Assembly (NCBI RefSeq): GCF_042100115.1
Contig: NC_091275.1
Coordinates: 2,976,001 to 3,040,000, forward strand
DNA from: Alternaria dauci
Lineage: Eukaryota > Ascomycota > Dothideomycetes > Pleosporales > Pleosporaceae
Reading direction: 5' to 3'
Length of the DNA: 64,000 nucleotides
Position numbers and translations under genes: made by a program. The stretch's first letter is position 1; each line of letters begins with the position of its first letter. The notes below the pieces were generated by a model, which worked only from the letters and a program-made list of their open reading frames with translations, searched no databases and had not been told where the DNA came from. Positions 26,632-40,900 of the stretch are shown piece after piece.

Positions 26632-27959
26632 ACCCCCCCTAGGCCTTAGGGATAGGGCCTATAGTATTATCTTATATTACGTTACTAAGAAATTTTAAAA
26701 CTAAGCCTAAACTATCCTAGCGTATTTAGAAGTCTCTTTTTACTTATAATACCTCTCTATCTATCCCCTATATTACGCCTAGCTATACTACTTTAATATC
26801 TTTACTATTATAATTACTACTAATACTACCTAGAGATTAAGAAGCTCTATTATATTATAGTAATTATAGTAATTATAGTTATAGTTATAGTTATAATTAT
26901 AATTATAATTCCCTTTAAGTAGCTATAAAGCCTATATATTAGTAGTAGTACCTTTATATATTACTACTACAGCTACTATAGCTATTAAAGCTATTATAGC
27001 TATTATACTATACCTATTACTATTATATACCTAAATCCTATTACGTTATATCCTAAGCCTTCTATATTATTAAATTAATTATCTACTACCTATACCTATC
27101 TTAGCTCCTTAATAATATCTATAATATATAGTAGCTAGTCCTTAAAGTCCCTATTATAGACCTCCTCTAAGTACCTATACTACTTATTAGTTATTATAGT
27201 ACTAGTAACCTATATATTATATATACACTAGACCTATATATCTTAAAGAAAAGTAAATAACTTATTAGCTTTATTTATACCTTTACTAGCTAGTATAATA
27301 GTAGTACCTATAAGGAGGACCTTAGTAATAAATACTAGGTCCCTAAGTATATAGTTAAATTCTTTTTTAGTAAACCTATATAATAGGCTAAGGGATTAAA
27401 TATAAGTCTAGAACTTATACTTAAGGTTACTTTTAAAAGGGTTAATCTTAATAATAACTTTATACTTACTATACTACTTAATAGTAGCTACTATAGTTAC
27501 TAAGAGGGTTACTAGGCCCTCTAAAACTAAGCGCTTTATACCTATAATAATATTATATATAATAACCTTTATATTAGAGATACTAGAGTTACTAAAGTTA
27601 CTAAATGTACTAAATATACTAGATATATTAAAGTATAGGAGTTAAGAGAAGAAAATTTAAGTAGTTACTTAAATATTTCTTTATTCTTAAGTACTATAGT
27701 TATAAGCCTAGATATAAGCTATAAACTATAGTTTAAAAACTCCTCTTCCCCTTAAACTCCTCTTCTCCCTAATATTACTATAATTTTCTAGAACTACCTA
27801 AAGTTTAGGGCTTTAGCTTTAATCTATTTATTATTAAATATATATAGCTATATAAAGTAAAACTAAGTATTTAGGAAATATACCTTTACTATAATTTATT
27901 ATAGTATCTTTTAATAGTATTATACTTATATCTTTTACTAATATATTTATTATTTAAAT
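26632..27959 (-). mobile_element. Short element D1, inverted copy inserted in C copy 1
   Basis: This is the reverse complement of 15121-16438 over its full length, with the C run at 26633-26639 matching the G run at the end of D1. It interrupts the RNase H part of C copy 1. The imperfect 11-base repeats AGAAATATTTT and AGGAATATTTT flank it, against AAGAATATTTT once at the empty site in copy 2 near 51086-51100. The same ends at two sites show that this is a real mobile unit. Confidence 0.77.
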
Positions 27960-29029
27960 AAGGAATATTTTGTTAGTAAGGATATCTAAATAATCTAAAT
28001 TAATAAGTACTAGTACTAAAAGAATAGACTATTTTAAAGTATATATAGCTTTATCTTATTCCTTTAGTTATATAAACTCTATATCCTCTTAGAGGAGATA
28101 GAATAAAGGTTTTATTACTAGAGTAAAATAGTTAACTTAAATATAGTAGTATATATAAATACTTATAAATAATTAAACCTTTATATAGTTCTTATAAGGT
28201 AGCTAGTTTAAAATCTTATTAACTTTCTTAGTATTTAGGTACTAGCTATCTAGACTTACTTTATATCTTACTACTTCTAATTATTCTATAAGGAAGTAGT
28301 ATTTCTTCTTATTTACTATACTTCCTATTTACTTAATATTTACTAAGACTTAATTTAATTATTAAATATATTCTAGAATATACTATTATACTCTAAGGAA
28401 AGATTCTTCTCTTTTATAGTTTATTATAGGTTTCCTAGAAGTAACATTATTTATAAATAGTATTATCTCTAGCTAATAGTCTTTTAAGATCTTTATTATT
28501 ACTCTTTAAAAGGTAGTAACTAAATTTATAGTACTTATAACTATAGTATAAGATTAAATAAAGCTAATTAAAGTCTAGAAAGCTATTATATCTTAACTAT
28601 CTAAGTAGAGGGTAATCTAGTTATAGCTAAAGAATAAGTTTATAAGAGATATAATCTTATAGCTAGTAAAGTATTTAGAAAACTTATTAGTAGTAGGAGG
28701 AAGATTTATATCTCTTATAGTAATACTATTAAGTTTTTATATAGTACTAATCTAGTGTACTCTTATATCTTTCTTAGGGACTAAGTACTATATATTATAA
28801 TATTAGCTATTATATCTTTCTTATATACCCTTATTTAATTATATATTAACTATTATAATTACTTTTAGTTTAAGGGCCTTTAGGACTATAAAGTTATATA
28901 TCTACTATACTTTATATAGTATAGTCTTTATTTTATAAGGTAAGTAGATATTTAAATAAATTTACTCTACCTCTTTAAATTACTATAATAGTATGCCTTC
29001 TTAATTATAAAGTATTTTAATTATTATAT

Positions 29030-30380
29030 AATAATTTTTTATTTTCTATAAGTAGGGGGGTATTATTAAAATAAAACTTTAAAAAAGTAGAAAGCAGCTA
29101 TCCCTCTACTTATTAGTTATAAAAGTTAATAAAAAAAGATAAAGTAATAACACGATTTAAACGCTAGACTAATTAGTGTTTTAGGGTAGTAAAGCTCTAA
29201 CGTCTATACGCGAAAACTAAAGTTAAAAAAATTTACTAAAGGTAACTAAAAAGATACCTATTAAACCTTAGTAGGCCTAATAGGGATTGCTAGTATTAGC
29301 TAGTAATACAATTATAATATATTATAAAGGGAGGAGGATATAGTATCTTTACTATAATTAAGCTTACCTAGAATTTTATATATTTCTATAAAAGCCTAGC
29401 TACTTCTAACCTTTATACTAATACTAACTTTAAGTATCCTACTATATACGATTAAATTATACTATATAAGATTAAATCGCACTATATATAATTAAATTAT
29501 ACTATATATAAATATATATATTTTGTCTTTATCCTTATCTAGGAGGTCTTCTAGCCTAGCCTAAAAGCCTTAGCTAGATAGGTGCTAATTAATATATCTA
29601 TAAGTACGTAATATACCTACCCTATATATACTAAGGAGCTACCTAGCGCAGTCCTTAATAAGTTAGATAAGTAATTACCTAAGTTCTACTACCTCTTATA
29701 GACTAAGATAGTAGATAATACTAATATTATTAATACCTCTAATATTAGTAATATTAAAGTAGAGGAGATAGTAAAGAAGAGTAGAATATAGATACTAAAG
29801 GACGTAGAGGAGGTTATCTATAAGGCCTAGATTAATAATACTAGTAGTAGTAAAGTCCTTATAGTTAGCTATCTTACTATCTTAGTCTTAGGAAAGGGAT
29901 TAAGCTAGGAGACTAAAACCTAGCTATAATAGTAAATAGGTAACGTTAGGAGAGTAATTAATAATTAATATCCTAGGCTTAAGGAGAGGGAATTTAAATA
30001 GATACTATAGAGATAAGAGAATAAGGCGTAGATAGCGCTAGTACTAATATTCTTCTAACTAAAGCTAATTATTAGATAGTAGTAGCTATACTATAGGTAG
30101 CTAGTTAGTTATTCTTAAGAAGGGGTAGTAGTTATAAAGGGTAGAAATAGTAGAGGATAGTAGAGGATAGTATATATATTAGAAGGTTACGTCTTATCTC
30201 TAGTAGGCGTATAATACTATTATATATCTTTAGTATCTAGTGTTTATAATACACTACGTGTATACTAGCTATTCTAAATATAGGTATAAGCCTATAGTTA
30301 CCTAGTTAGCGCTTTATCTTAAAAAAGTCTCTAAACGTACTATAATAATAAAAAAAAAGTCTATAAAGGCTAAAGCTAAA
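29030..30380 (+). mobile_element. Short element E1 inserted in C copy 1
   Basis: A 1.35 kb insertion flanked by ATTATTATAT (29020-29029 and 30381-30390), present once in C copy 2 near 52152-52163. It starts with ATAATTTTTTATTTTCTATA followed by a G run (29055-29060) and ends with GGCTAAAGCTAAA. The region 29090-29310 keeps more CA, TG and CG than its surroundings. From about 29540 to 30260 the plus strand gives a degraded coding-like reading that I do not recognise. Related copies are E2 and the split E3. Confidence 0.65.
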
Positions 30381-30999
30381 ATTATTATATTATACTCTTA
30401 TATTATAAGCTATTCTCTAATATATAATTTAGTAATCCTTTTTATTATTAGTTAGGTTCCTCTTAGAAATATAGCGTAGCGCTATTTAAATAAGTAGTTA
30501 TAAGAACCTAGATTAGAGTTTTAAATATTAATACATAAGTATTAATATTTAATTACCCTCTCCTTCTAGTCCTTATATCTAAATTCTATTAGTACCTTTT
30601 ATCTAGGAATATCTACTAGCTAGACCTTCTTATTTACTATTTTATATAGTATATATAAGTTATTATTTCTTTAGATATAAAGTAATTATTCTTAGTTTAT
30701 ATATTCTTAGTTTAACTTACTTATAATTATATACTAACTAAGTTCTAGTAGACCTTCTAAGTTTTCTACTTTACTTATAGCTATTATAAAGACTAGATTT
30801 ATCTATTATATCTAACTTTAGATATCTTATTTACTAAAGATTATTCTATACTCTCTAAGTCTAGTAGTAGGATTAGACTATACTACTTTATAAAGATACT
30901 TTACCTTTACTACCTTAAGAGGATATTAATTACTATTTATAAGTATATTAATTATACCTAATCTTAGGGACTTATTATTAGGTAGGTATACTTCCTTTA

Positions 31000-32296
31000 C
31001 TTAACTTTAGCTTTTATAAATTTTTTTTTTTATTATTATAGTATATTTAGAGACTATTTTAAAATAAAATACTAATTAAGTAACTATAAGCTTATACTAA
31101 TATTTAATATAGCTACTATCTATATAGTATATTATAAATACTAAATAAGATAATTTATAATAACCTTCTAACTTATATACTATCCCCTACTATCTTTTAC
31201 TATCCTCTACTATCCTTTACTATATCTACCCTTTATAACTACTACCTCTTCTTAAGAATAATTACTTAAGGCTACTACTATACTTTTAACTTTAACTAAA
31301 GGAATATTAATAGTAATACTATCTACGCTATATTCTTATATCCTTATAATATCTATTTAAATTCTTTCTTCTTAAGCTTAAGATATTAATCCTTTATTAC
31401 TTATTTAATATTAACTACTTACCTATATAGCTAGGCCTAGGTTTCCTACCTAAAGCCCCTTTAGTTAAGGAGAAAGATATAGCTAAATATAAAGAGCTTA
31501 TAGCTATAACGCCTATTAAGCTAAGCCTTATACCTAACCTCCCTAACTTTCTTTTACTATATCTATATCCTCTTCTCCTTAATAGTCTTTTCTATAATAA
31601 TATTACTAATATAAGTATTAATCTAATCCCTTTTAGATACTCTACTATCTTAGAATATATAGTAGAACTCTAGTAATTACTTATCTAACTTATTATAAAC
31701 TACCTTAGGCGGCTCTTAGGTATATATAAAGCTAGTATATTATATATTAGATAGATTAATTAGTACTTATCTAGTTAGGGTTTTTAGGCTATAATAAAAG
31801 ACCTCTTAGAGGATAATATAAAGGAAATATATTATATATATAAGTTTATATATAAGGTAAGTATTAATAGTCTTAAAGGTATTTAAGCTTATAAGTTAGT
31901 ATTAGTATAAAGGTTAGAAGTAGCTAGGCTTTTATAGAAACGTATAAAATTCTAAGTAAGCTTAATTATAGTAAAGATACTATATCCTCCTCCCTTTATA
32001 ATATATTATAATTATATTACTAGCTAATACTAGTAATCCCTATTAGACCTCTACTAAGGTTTCTAATAAGTATCTTTTTTAGTTACCTTTAGTAAATTTT
32101 TTTAACTTTAGTTTTTATATATAGACGTTAGAGCTTTACTACTATAAAATACTAATTAGTCTAGCGTTTAAATTACGTTATTACTTTATCTTTTTTATTA
32201 ACTTTTATAACTAATAAGTAGAGGGATAGCTACTTTTTACTTTTTTAAAGTTTTATTTTAATAATACCCCCCTACTTATAGAAAATAAAAAATTAT
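31000..32296 (-). mobile_element. Short element E2 inserted in C copy 1, inverted
   Basis: This insertion is the reverse complement of E1: it begins with ACTTTAGCTTTTATAAA, the inverse of the E1 end, and finishes with a C run (32266-32271) and the inverse of the E1 start (about 32272-32296). A short TACTTA repeat flanks it, but the exact target duplication is uncertain. A microsatellite-like CTATCCTCTACTATC-type repeat occurs at about 31180-31235 and again in the split E3 copy near 34318-34380. Confidence 0.62.
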
Positions 32297-34085
32297 ACTT
32301 ACTACAAATTTTTTAAATCTTTATTATCTTTATAGGGTATTATCTATAATAAGTAATATAGTACTAAGTTAGATACTATAAAGACTATATTCTTTATACT
32401 ATCTTCTAAGAGTATCTTATATATTACTCTCCTAAAAGTATTATATTAAATAGTTATCTTTATATATACGTACTAAGGACCTCCTAGTATTACTAATTAA
32501 GTTATATTAGTAACTATTTAGAAGTTAGTAAGTATTATTACTAAACCTGTTTATATAAGTATATTAAAAGCTATTCTACTAAAGGGTTATATGTACTATT
32601 TATAAAGGTAACTCCTTAAGGCGTGTTACTAAGTTTATAATATATAAGTTTATATAGTATTTTTATAGCTCTAGCTATACTAAGTTATAAGATATTTATC
32701 TAAGTACTAGTATTAATTAGGTACTTTATAGAGTTACTATTAATTATTACTTAGTATTTAGGTAAGTCTATTTATATATAAGTTTACTTATTTTACTAAT
32801 ATATACTATATACTACTTTAGTAAAGAGTACGTTTAGTTCTTTAATCTAAGTATTACCTTTTCTAGTAGCTTTATATTTAGTTTATATACCTAAATTATA
32901 TAGATAAAGTATACTATACTTTTTACTATTATATATTATTATACTATAATAATTATATTCCTATATAGAAATATAGGTAGCTAGGTTAGGGTTAGTAATA
33001 GCTAGCTAATTAGATTATATAGTAGAATCTAGGTTATATCTAGAGAACTTAGATTCTATACTTAACTTAACTTCTAATATATTAATACTTTTACTACTCT
33101 TAACTACTTTTATATCTTTATCTAAAAGGTTATATAGTTACTTTTTTAGTCCTTCTTAACTTATTAAGTTTATAATAGTAATACCTTTTACTTCTTAGTT
33201 AAGTTAAGCTATTAAGATATAGTTAAGGTTTATATAAAGTAATTCCTATAATCCTTTTTTAGGTAAAGTACTTATAAATTTTATAGCTTTCTTCTTATAT
33301 CTTTATTATAGTTATTTTAGATCTATAGATATATTACTATTAATAGTTACTAACTAAGGTAACTTAATAATAGAAAATAAGTTCTCTTCTTACTATATTT
33401 CTTAGTATTTATATATAGTATCTATTATCTAGGAATCTATAATAAGATTATTAGAGACTATAGAGGTACCTTTATATAGCTCTCTAGTAATCTTATACTC
33501 CTTATTATTCTTAGTAAGTTTTGTTTATTTCTAGATATCTTTATTCCTTATACTATTTATATCTTATAATCTTATATTATTCTTAGGTTTAGGGTATATT
33601 ATAGTATTAGCTTTAGTAAGAGTTTAAAGAGTAAATTCTCTTCCTTTTAAAATAATATTTACTATATTAACCCTATCTAGTTAATAGTCTATATTAAGTA
33701 AGTAGAAGTTAAATAGTTAGTCTTAGAACTATTAGAATTAAAGTAATATATTATATTTCTTTTTATATTAGTCTAAAGAAGAAGTAATATTAGCTAAAGC
33801 TATAAGGTTTTATAGTTTAGTATACTTTATAGCTAGATATAAGTCTTCTTTTAAAAACTTCTTAGGAATAATACTTAAAGCTAGCTAGTTAAGGATATTA
33901 TTAGTAATATTAAAGTATTTTCTAATCTTAGCTTTTAGCTATTAAAGAATAAAGTTAAAAAGAACTAATCTTAAGATCTCTCTAAGTCTTATATATAGAG
34001 GGCTAAAGTAGTAAGTCTTATACTTAGTATTTAAATCTTAATTAAAGCTAATCTACCCTATCTTCTTTAAGTAATTATATAAGTT

Positions 34086-35184
34086 ATAATTTTTTATTTT
34101 CTATAAGTAAGGGGGTTTTGCTTTAGCCTTTATAGACTTTTTTTATTATTATAGTATATTTAGAGACTTTTTTTAAGATAAAGTACTAACTAAGTAACTA
34201 TAGGCTTATATAAGCTTATATTTAGTACTACTAGTATATATATAGTATATTATAAATACTAAATACTAAAGATATATAATAGTATTATATACTTACTAGA
34301 GATAAGATATAACCTTCTAATATATATACTATCCTCTACTATCCTCTACTATTTCTACCCTCTATAGCTACCCTCTATAGCTACTCCTACTCTTACCCCT
34401 ACTATATCCCTTCCTTATAATACTTATACTACTACTAACTATAACTATTAAAGCCTTTTACTACTCTTATAGTTATAGTAATAGCTTAATTTAAATATTA
34501 TTTATTATACTTTTACTACTAGATAATTTACTTTAGCTAGAGGAATACTAGTAGTATAGTTATCTATATTTTATTTTACTCTCTCTATAGAATATATTTA
34601 AACTCCCTCTTTATAATACCTAGATCCCTCTCCTTAACTACTTTATTACTATCTAGAATTTATTAGTATAGCTACTCCTTAGTCTCTTTACTAACCCCTA
34701 AAGCTACTATAGCTAAGTAGCTATACTTAATAAACTTAATAAAGTAATATATATTAGTATATATAATAAATATTAACTTAAACTCTTTTATCCTTAGGAT
34801 TATTATTAGAGTCTCTTCTACCCTTTCCTTTATTATAATATAGCTAACCTTAGTCTCTCTTATAAAGTCCTTATTAGGTTTAGTATAGTAAAAGTACTAA
34901 AGGACTTTAAGTTTATACTCCTCTTACTCCTTAAAGACTTTTAGGGGTAGCTTACTAATATATATAATACTTAGATCTTTTATATTATTAAATAGTATAA
35001 GTAGGACCTCCCCTACTAGGGTATAATTATTCTTATAGTATAATATATTAAGGATTACTATAGTATTTATATATAGTATTAAAGCTTATAAGTTAGTATT
35101 AGTATAAAAGTTAGAAGTAGCTAAGTTTTTATATAACCTCCTCTTAGCTATAATAAATATACTATATCCTCTCTCCCCTTTATA
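34086..35184 (-). mobile_element. Element E3, left part, split by a C element
   Basis: It begins with ATAATTTTTTATTTTCTATA and a G run, then at once continues with TTTTGCTTTAGCCTTTATAG, the outer end of the other E terminus. It ends at 35184 inside a segment that E2 carries near 31985-32000 (CTCCCTTTATA). The remaining roughly 300 bases of E are found at 56569-56865, on the far side of the C copy 2 element. So this is one E element cut in two by a later insertion. Confidence 0.62.
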
Positions 35185-35484
35185 CTATTTATATAGGTGT
35201 TAGAGTATATAAAGATACTTATATCTTAGTATTAAAGTTTTATCCTCTACGCAGCTAGTAAAGCGCTTATAAATAGGTAGTAGATAAAAGTAATTAATTA
35301 TTATAAAAAGAGTAGTAAGTATATTCTATACTATTAAAAGAAAAACTTATAAAAGGTTTTATAAAGGTTTAATAATAGATAGATAGCTAATAGATAATTA
35401 ATAATTATTTTTTTTCCTACCTTAATATAGAGTAGAGGGAGTACTTATAGGAAAGCCCTCTTACTTACTCTATATACTAGTATA
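35185..35484 (-). repeat. 3' LTR of family C copy 2
   Basis: It matches 56264-56568 nearly base for base, including TATAGGTGTTAGAGTATATA near its low-coordinate end and CTCTATATACTAGTATA at the other. The polypurine tract is directly adjacent at about 35487-35505 when read on the minus strand. A TACTA-type inverted pair marks its ends. Confidence 0.78.
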
Positions 35485-35695
35485 AACCTCCCTTTCCTAA
35501 AGTTATAGTCCTATTATAACTCTTCTACTTATAGGCTTTACTAAGTAAAATTAAATAAATAAAAATAAATAAAAGAGAAGAATAAAAGAGAGATAAAAGT
35601 TAGTTTAAACTTATAAAATCTAAGAAACTAAAGTAATATAAAAGAAATCTTTTAGACTAAGTAATACCTTATATTATTATAGTAAGTATTTTTAA

Positions 35696-35731
35696 TAGAA
35701 TTTAGGTTATAGAGCTATAACCTAGATTCTA
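35696..35731. repeat. 36-bp palindrome, left end of Helitron-bearing insert
   Basis: Two 17-base arms, TAGAATTTAGGTTATAG and CTATAACCTAGATTCTA, are separated by two bases and pair with a single mismatch. Near-identical 36-bp palindromes occur at 33023-33058, 48908-48943 and 53509-53544. Confidence 0.8.
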
Positions 35732-35759
35732 TTACTTAGGTAGTTAATCTTTTACTTCT

Positions 35760-37640
35760 TATTAAGATTACTATAACGTAAGGCTATAGGAAGGGTAGGA
35801 GGTATAGTAATATTAGACGCTTATAGGCTACCTAAATAAGAGTAAATATTCCTATCCTAATTAGTTAGTAATCTAATAGTAGGCTTATCTAATTCTATAA
35901 AGTACCCTATCTTATCTAGTTCTAGAGTAATCTTATTAGCTAGTTAAGCTAGAGTATTAGCTTAAGTAATATCCTTATCTTATTTATTCTAATCTTTATC
36001 TTAAGCTAGAGCCCTCCCCTTATTAGTAAAGAAGGATTAATTAAGGATATTCTCTCTAGGTACTACTATAAAAGTAAATATCTCTAGTTATTATTAAATA
36101 ACCTAAAGTTCTTTAACTATCTTAATAATATTCTATTACTTAACCCTCTATATATTAAATCTACTATTCTTTACTTATATTATTAATCTTAATATATTCT
36201 AGTTATACTATCTTATTATCCTATAAGAGTTATCTAATTAACGCCTTTTAGATAAGATTACTAAATAGAATATATAAGTTAGCTAGGAAAGCCTACCTAA
36301 TACCTCTAAACTAATTTAGGTGTCTAGAAGGAGTATAAGGAGGAGCTATTAAGTTTTAATATATATTATAGATTTCCTTATAGGTACCTATAGCTAGTAC
36401 CTTTATAATACCCTTATAAACTATAATAAACTATAGAAGGATAGTATATTATACTTTTATTACTAGTCCTATTAATCTATATAGTAATATTAGTAAAGTA
36501 ATATAAGTATCTCCTTTCTTATATATAACCTTCGTCTATTTAATATTTAGGTATTAGGATAAGATTACTATAGGCTAGTCTTTACTATTAACCTATCCTT
36601 TAATATAGCTAGTAGAAGAATAAATACTAACTATAGTATACTAGTTAATATAGTCTAGAACTATCTTATAAAAACTAGTTAGAATCTTAGTATAGTTCTA
36701 ATTATCTTTATTATTAAAAGATACTAATCCTTAGATTATATCTTACCTAGTACTATCCTAGCTAGCTTATTCTAAATTAAGATCTATATATTAAAAAGTA
36801 GTCTTATCCCTTTCTATTATATACTTAGTATAGTAAGGGTAAGAAATTAATATATATTCCTTTTAGAGTATAGCGTAGCTAAACTAGTATCCTAAGTTAG
36901 TATATATAACCTACTAAATTAAAGAGTAGTATATATTATAAAGCTATCTTAGGTTCTCTTTTCCTCTAATATAGCGTAGGTAATATTAGTATATATTAAA
37001 ACTTTAGTTAATAATCTCTACTATTTCCTTAACTCTAAATAGGTAGTTAAGCTAATTAGTAATAATATTACTTTTATTAGTAAACTTTATATAAAAGGAT
37101 ACTATTCCTTAGTCTTTAATAATCTTATCCTAGTTAAAGCTAGTAAAGTTATATTTATTTAAGTAGTAATAATAGCTAAGTATATTATCCTCCTATTAAT
37201 TCTTATAGTAATAACTAATAAAGAGTATTAAAGTAACTAAGTTACTCTAGATAATATCCTATTAGCTACGTAGGTAATAGAGCTAATAAAGCGCGTTATT
37301 AAATATTATACTAGATATTACTTATTTAAATAGTCTTATTACTATAGTAGTAGTACGCTTATAGATAAAGTATAACTTATTATAATTCTTAACCTTATTA
37401 TTATCCTAATAAATCTTATAGTACTATTCCTTAATAACTATATACTATTCTAAGTCTTTAAAGGATACTTTCTTCTTATATACCTTCTTTAATAGTATTA
37501 GTAGGATAGACCCTATATCTATATACTTATATAAGTCTACTAGGATTTAAGTTAACTATTTATAAGTATCTAAGTCTTCCTCTTAATTATAAAGCGAGCT
37601 TACGAGTAAAGTAATATATATATAGTTTAAAAATTAAAAC
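35760..37640 (-). pseudogene. Degraded coding-like stretch in Helitron-bearing insert, unrecognised
   Basis: Read on the minus strand, with in-frame TAA/TAG taken as lost Gln/Trp codons, this gives a long coding-like series. It includes readings such as TPSRHLNQFRGIRQAF near 36300 and ANTLAQLANKITLELDKIGY near 35930. I do not recognise the family. It may be a gene captured by, or belonging to, the large transposon. Because the whole area is RIP-damaged, frame and ends are uncertain. Confidence 0.38.
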
Positions 37641-37999
37641 TATAAATAGGGGTCCTTTATTTTATCTAGCGTATATTTCCCCTTTTAGCGTCCTAATATT
37701 CTACTAAAAATTAATCTTTTTTTAGCTTATACACTAGGCTAATACTAACTAATACCTACTTACCCCCTTTCTAGCCTAGTTACTATATTACCTTCTTACT
37801 TTAAACTATAACTATTTATATACCTATTTTACTTATTATACCTCCTATAATACTACTACCTAAGTGCTATAAGTGTAGTAAAGTACTAAGCACTATAATA
37901 GACGCGTTTTAGTCTAGGAAATAGAAGTAAAACTATACTATTTACCTTCTACCTATATATATATACTAATATAATAATATATACGTAACTTTAAAGTAT

Positions 38000-40900
38000 T
38001 AGAGCCTTATAACGCGCGCCTTAGCCTCTACCTCTATTCTACCCTTACTCCTAATAGTAAATCTAGAAATTATATTACCTACACCTATCTACTTAAACCC
38101 TCTATTATTATTACTTTATACCTAAACGCCTCTACTTATACCTCCTCTACTTTTATTTACTATAACTACGTCTATATCTTATCCTAATTTAATACTATAG
38201 CTTAATAGTATATTAAGAAGTATAATATCTTTACTATTAGTTAACTTTATAGTAGCTAGTATAGGTAGTATAAGATATACACCTATACTATCTACGCTTA
38301 TAAGGTTTATACCTAGTAATATAAGCTTATCTTATAGTACTACTTCTATCTTTATATCTTAGCTAGATTTAGAAATATAAGAGCGTAATAATAAGAGTAG
38401 TATTAGTAAAGGTATTAGCTAAAGTATTAGTCTTACTAAATTTAAATTAGTAGAGCGCTTTATATATAATATACTTTAAATACTACTGCTTATAAACTTA
38501 GAAGACTTAGTATTCCTAGAAACTTATACTCTAATAAACTCTAAGAAGGTCTTAATTACTAAGTTTTATTATAAGATTTTAAAGATTTATCTTAAGATAT
38601 ATAATACTTATAACTATATATAGTTTAGGATAGAAATTTTTAACTATAAATATTTAGCCTATTTAGAAGATTATATAAACTACTTTAGTATAGATAGGTT
38701 TATACTACTTTTTAGTTAACTTAATAATATTAATCCTAAGCCTATACTACCTAAGTTACTTACTCTAACTTATATTAAGGAGATACTTCTTATATATATC
38801 TATATCTTTATAGAGGTTTACTAGTATTATAGTCTTTAATATAAGTACTATAGCTATATATATAACTTTATAGTTAATACTATAGAGGTCTTTAATTAAC
38901 TACCTCTTCTTCTATCTTATCTTAATATTATTATTCTAAAACCTCTACCTTTAGTAGAGGATAATCCTAATATAGTTAATTAATAATTCTAGAAGGACTA
39001 TAAAGTCTAAAGAGTAGTTATTATATAGTAGATATACTTTCTAAAGGATAACTACCTTAGTTACTCTAATATTATTATTAATAAGTCTACGCTTAACGCT
39101 CTCCTTATTAATAATTATATTAATAACTAGCTTATAACTATTATCTAAGATCTTACTACCTAAGTTAACTAGACTATGTAATCTTCTTCTATATTACTAA
39201 TAAGTAACTAATATAATATAATAGAAAGGTCTATATAAAAGTATAATTCTAGTCCTATAAGTAGCTATAGGGCCTTTATATAAGATAAGGTTAATAAGGA
39301 TAGGGATCTTCTACCTAAGGTTATAGTAATTCCTAATATTATAGCTAATATTAGTAAGTTTAAAGTGCTATAAGAGTAAATATAGTCTAATACTTAGGAT
39401 ATATTTTTATTTATAGGATCTATCTAATATACGCTAATATTAGAGTTTAATACTAAGGAAAAGTATCTATCTCTTACCTTCCTATCCTTATACCTAACTA
39501 GGTAAGTAGACTTTATATAGCCTTAACTATAGGAGATTAGCTATACCTTATATATTAAGCTTATAATCTACTATTAGGATAGAAGGTTTACTTACTACTT
39601 ATATTTCTAGTATACTATATTTAATACTTTAATATACTACTAGTTAAGGGATAAGATAGGCTTTTTTATAAAGTAGTAAGCTAGTAATAACTAAATATTA
39701 TTAAAGGATATCTAGGCGGCCTTTAATAGTAATAATAGAGGCTAGCGCCTTATAGACTTTATTATCTACTAGTTAATAATAGTTTATAGGACTAGAGCCT
39801 TCTAGAATACTAAAGGAAATAAATTAGAAGTAATAGTAAGTAACTAATACTAACTAATACTAACCTAATACTATTACTAATATATACTAATAGTATATAG
39901 GTCTACTAATTAAAGGCTTTATATCTCTTTATTATACTCTTTACTATAGACTACTACTAGAATATCCTATTATACTTTATACTTTAATATAAAGAGTAGA
40001 AGATAGTAATATCTATAAAGTAAGTCTATTTAGTATAAGACTATATATAAGATAATCCTTATATTATTACTTATTACTTCTATTAGTAGTTTAAGTTATT
40101 TAAGAAGTATATTATTATTCTTAAGTTTAAGGTTACTAACTCTTAGGATTACTATAAGTAGTAGGCCTATAGTAGTACCTATAGTTATAGCCTCTACTAT
40201 TATAATAGTATTCCTAACCTAGATAAAGAACTTAGTCTTAATAGTTCTACGTTTAGTATTACCTATACTATAAGGTTCTAGAAGTACTATATTTTAGCTA
40301 TATACTTAAACCCTAATCTATAGTCTCTATTTAATAAAAGTTTAGTCCTTAAACTATTATTTAAGGAAATAAAGTAGATATTTAAAAAGTTATTATCTAT
40401 CTTTACTTACTACTATAAGTACTTCTACTTTATATTATACTATCTCTATAAAGATAAAACTACTAGTATAGAGGTTTACTACTTTAATATACCTTAGTTT
40501 ATCTACTTAAAACCTACCTTTAAATAACTACTAACTAAATTATTTTTATACTTCTATACTATATATAATTATCCTTACCTTAATACCTATATATAACTAT
40601 TACTCTTAGCTTAGTAAGCTAATACTAATATCTAAGTTTATATAAGTATAGCTAAGGTTATATAGTATATAGGTATTTATACTATAAAAGGTAAAGTCTA
40701 GTCTTAATCCTTTAAAGATATTACCCTCTAAGTCTTACTTTACGTTAAGCTAAATTATTCTCTACTTTCTTTTATATTACGTATTATAAATAAGTTAATT
40801 AGTAAGTAGGATTATAGCGCTTAGGAGGTTATATATATACTATTTAGTTTACTATTAGTATATTACTCTTATACTATTATTAATATTAACTACTACTTAG

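Larger units (their letters stand above)
25269..34085 (-). mobile_element. Gypsy family C, copy 1, interrupted and partial
   Basis: These bases match the C copy at 49748-54577 in four blocks: 25275-26631, 27960-29029, 30381-30996 and 32297-34085. The gaps are filled by D1 (inverted), E1 and E2. On the minus strand it reads, from high to low coordinates, a gag-like part, then reverse transcriptase with its catalytic box region near 28441-28465, RNase H and integrase. The integrase C-terminus is missing because the outer A element sits at 25269. The match to copy 2 ends at 34088, at the border of a third E element, and does not resume in the window. Confidence 0.82.
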
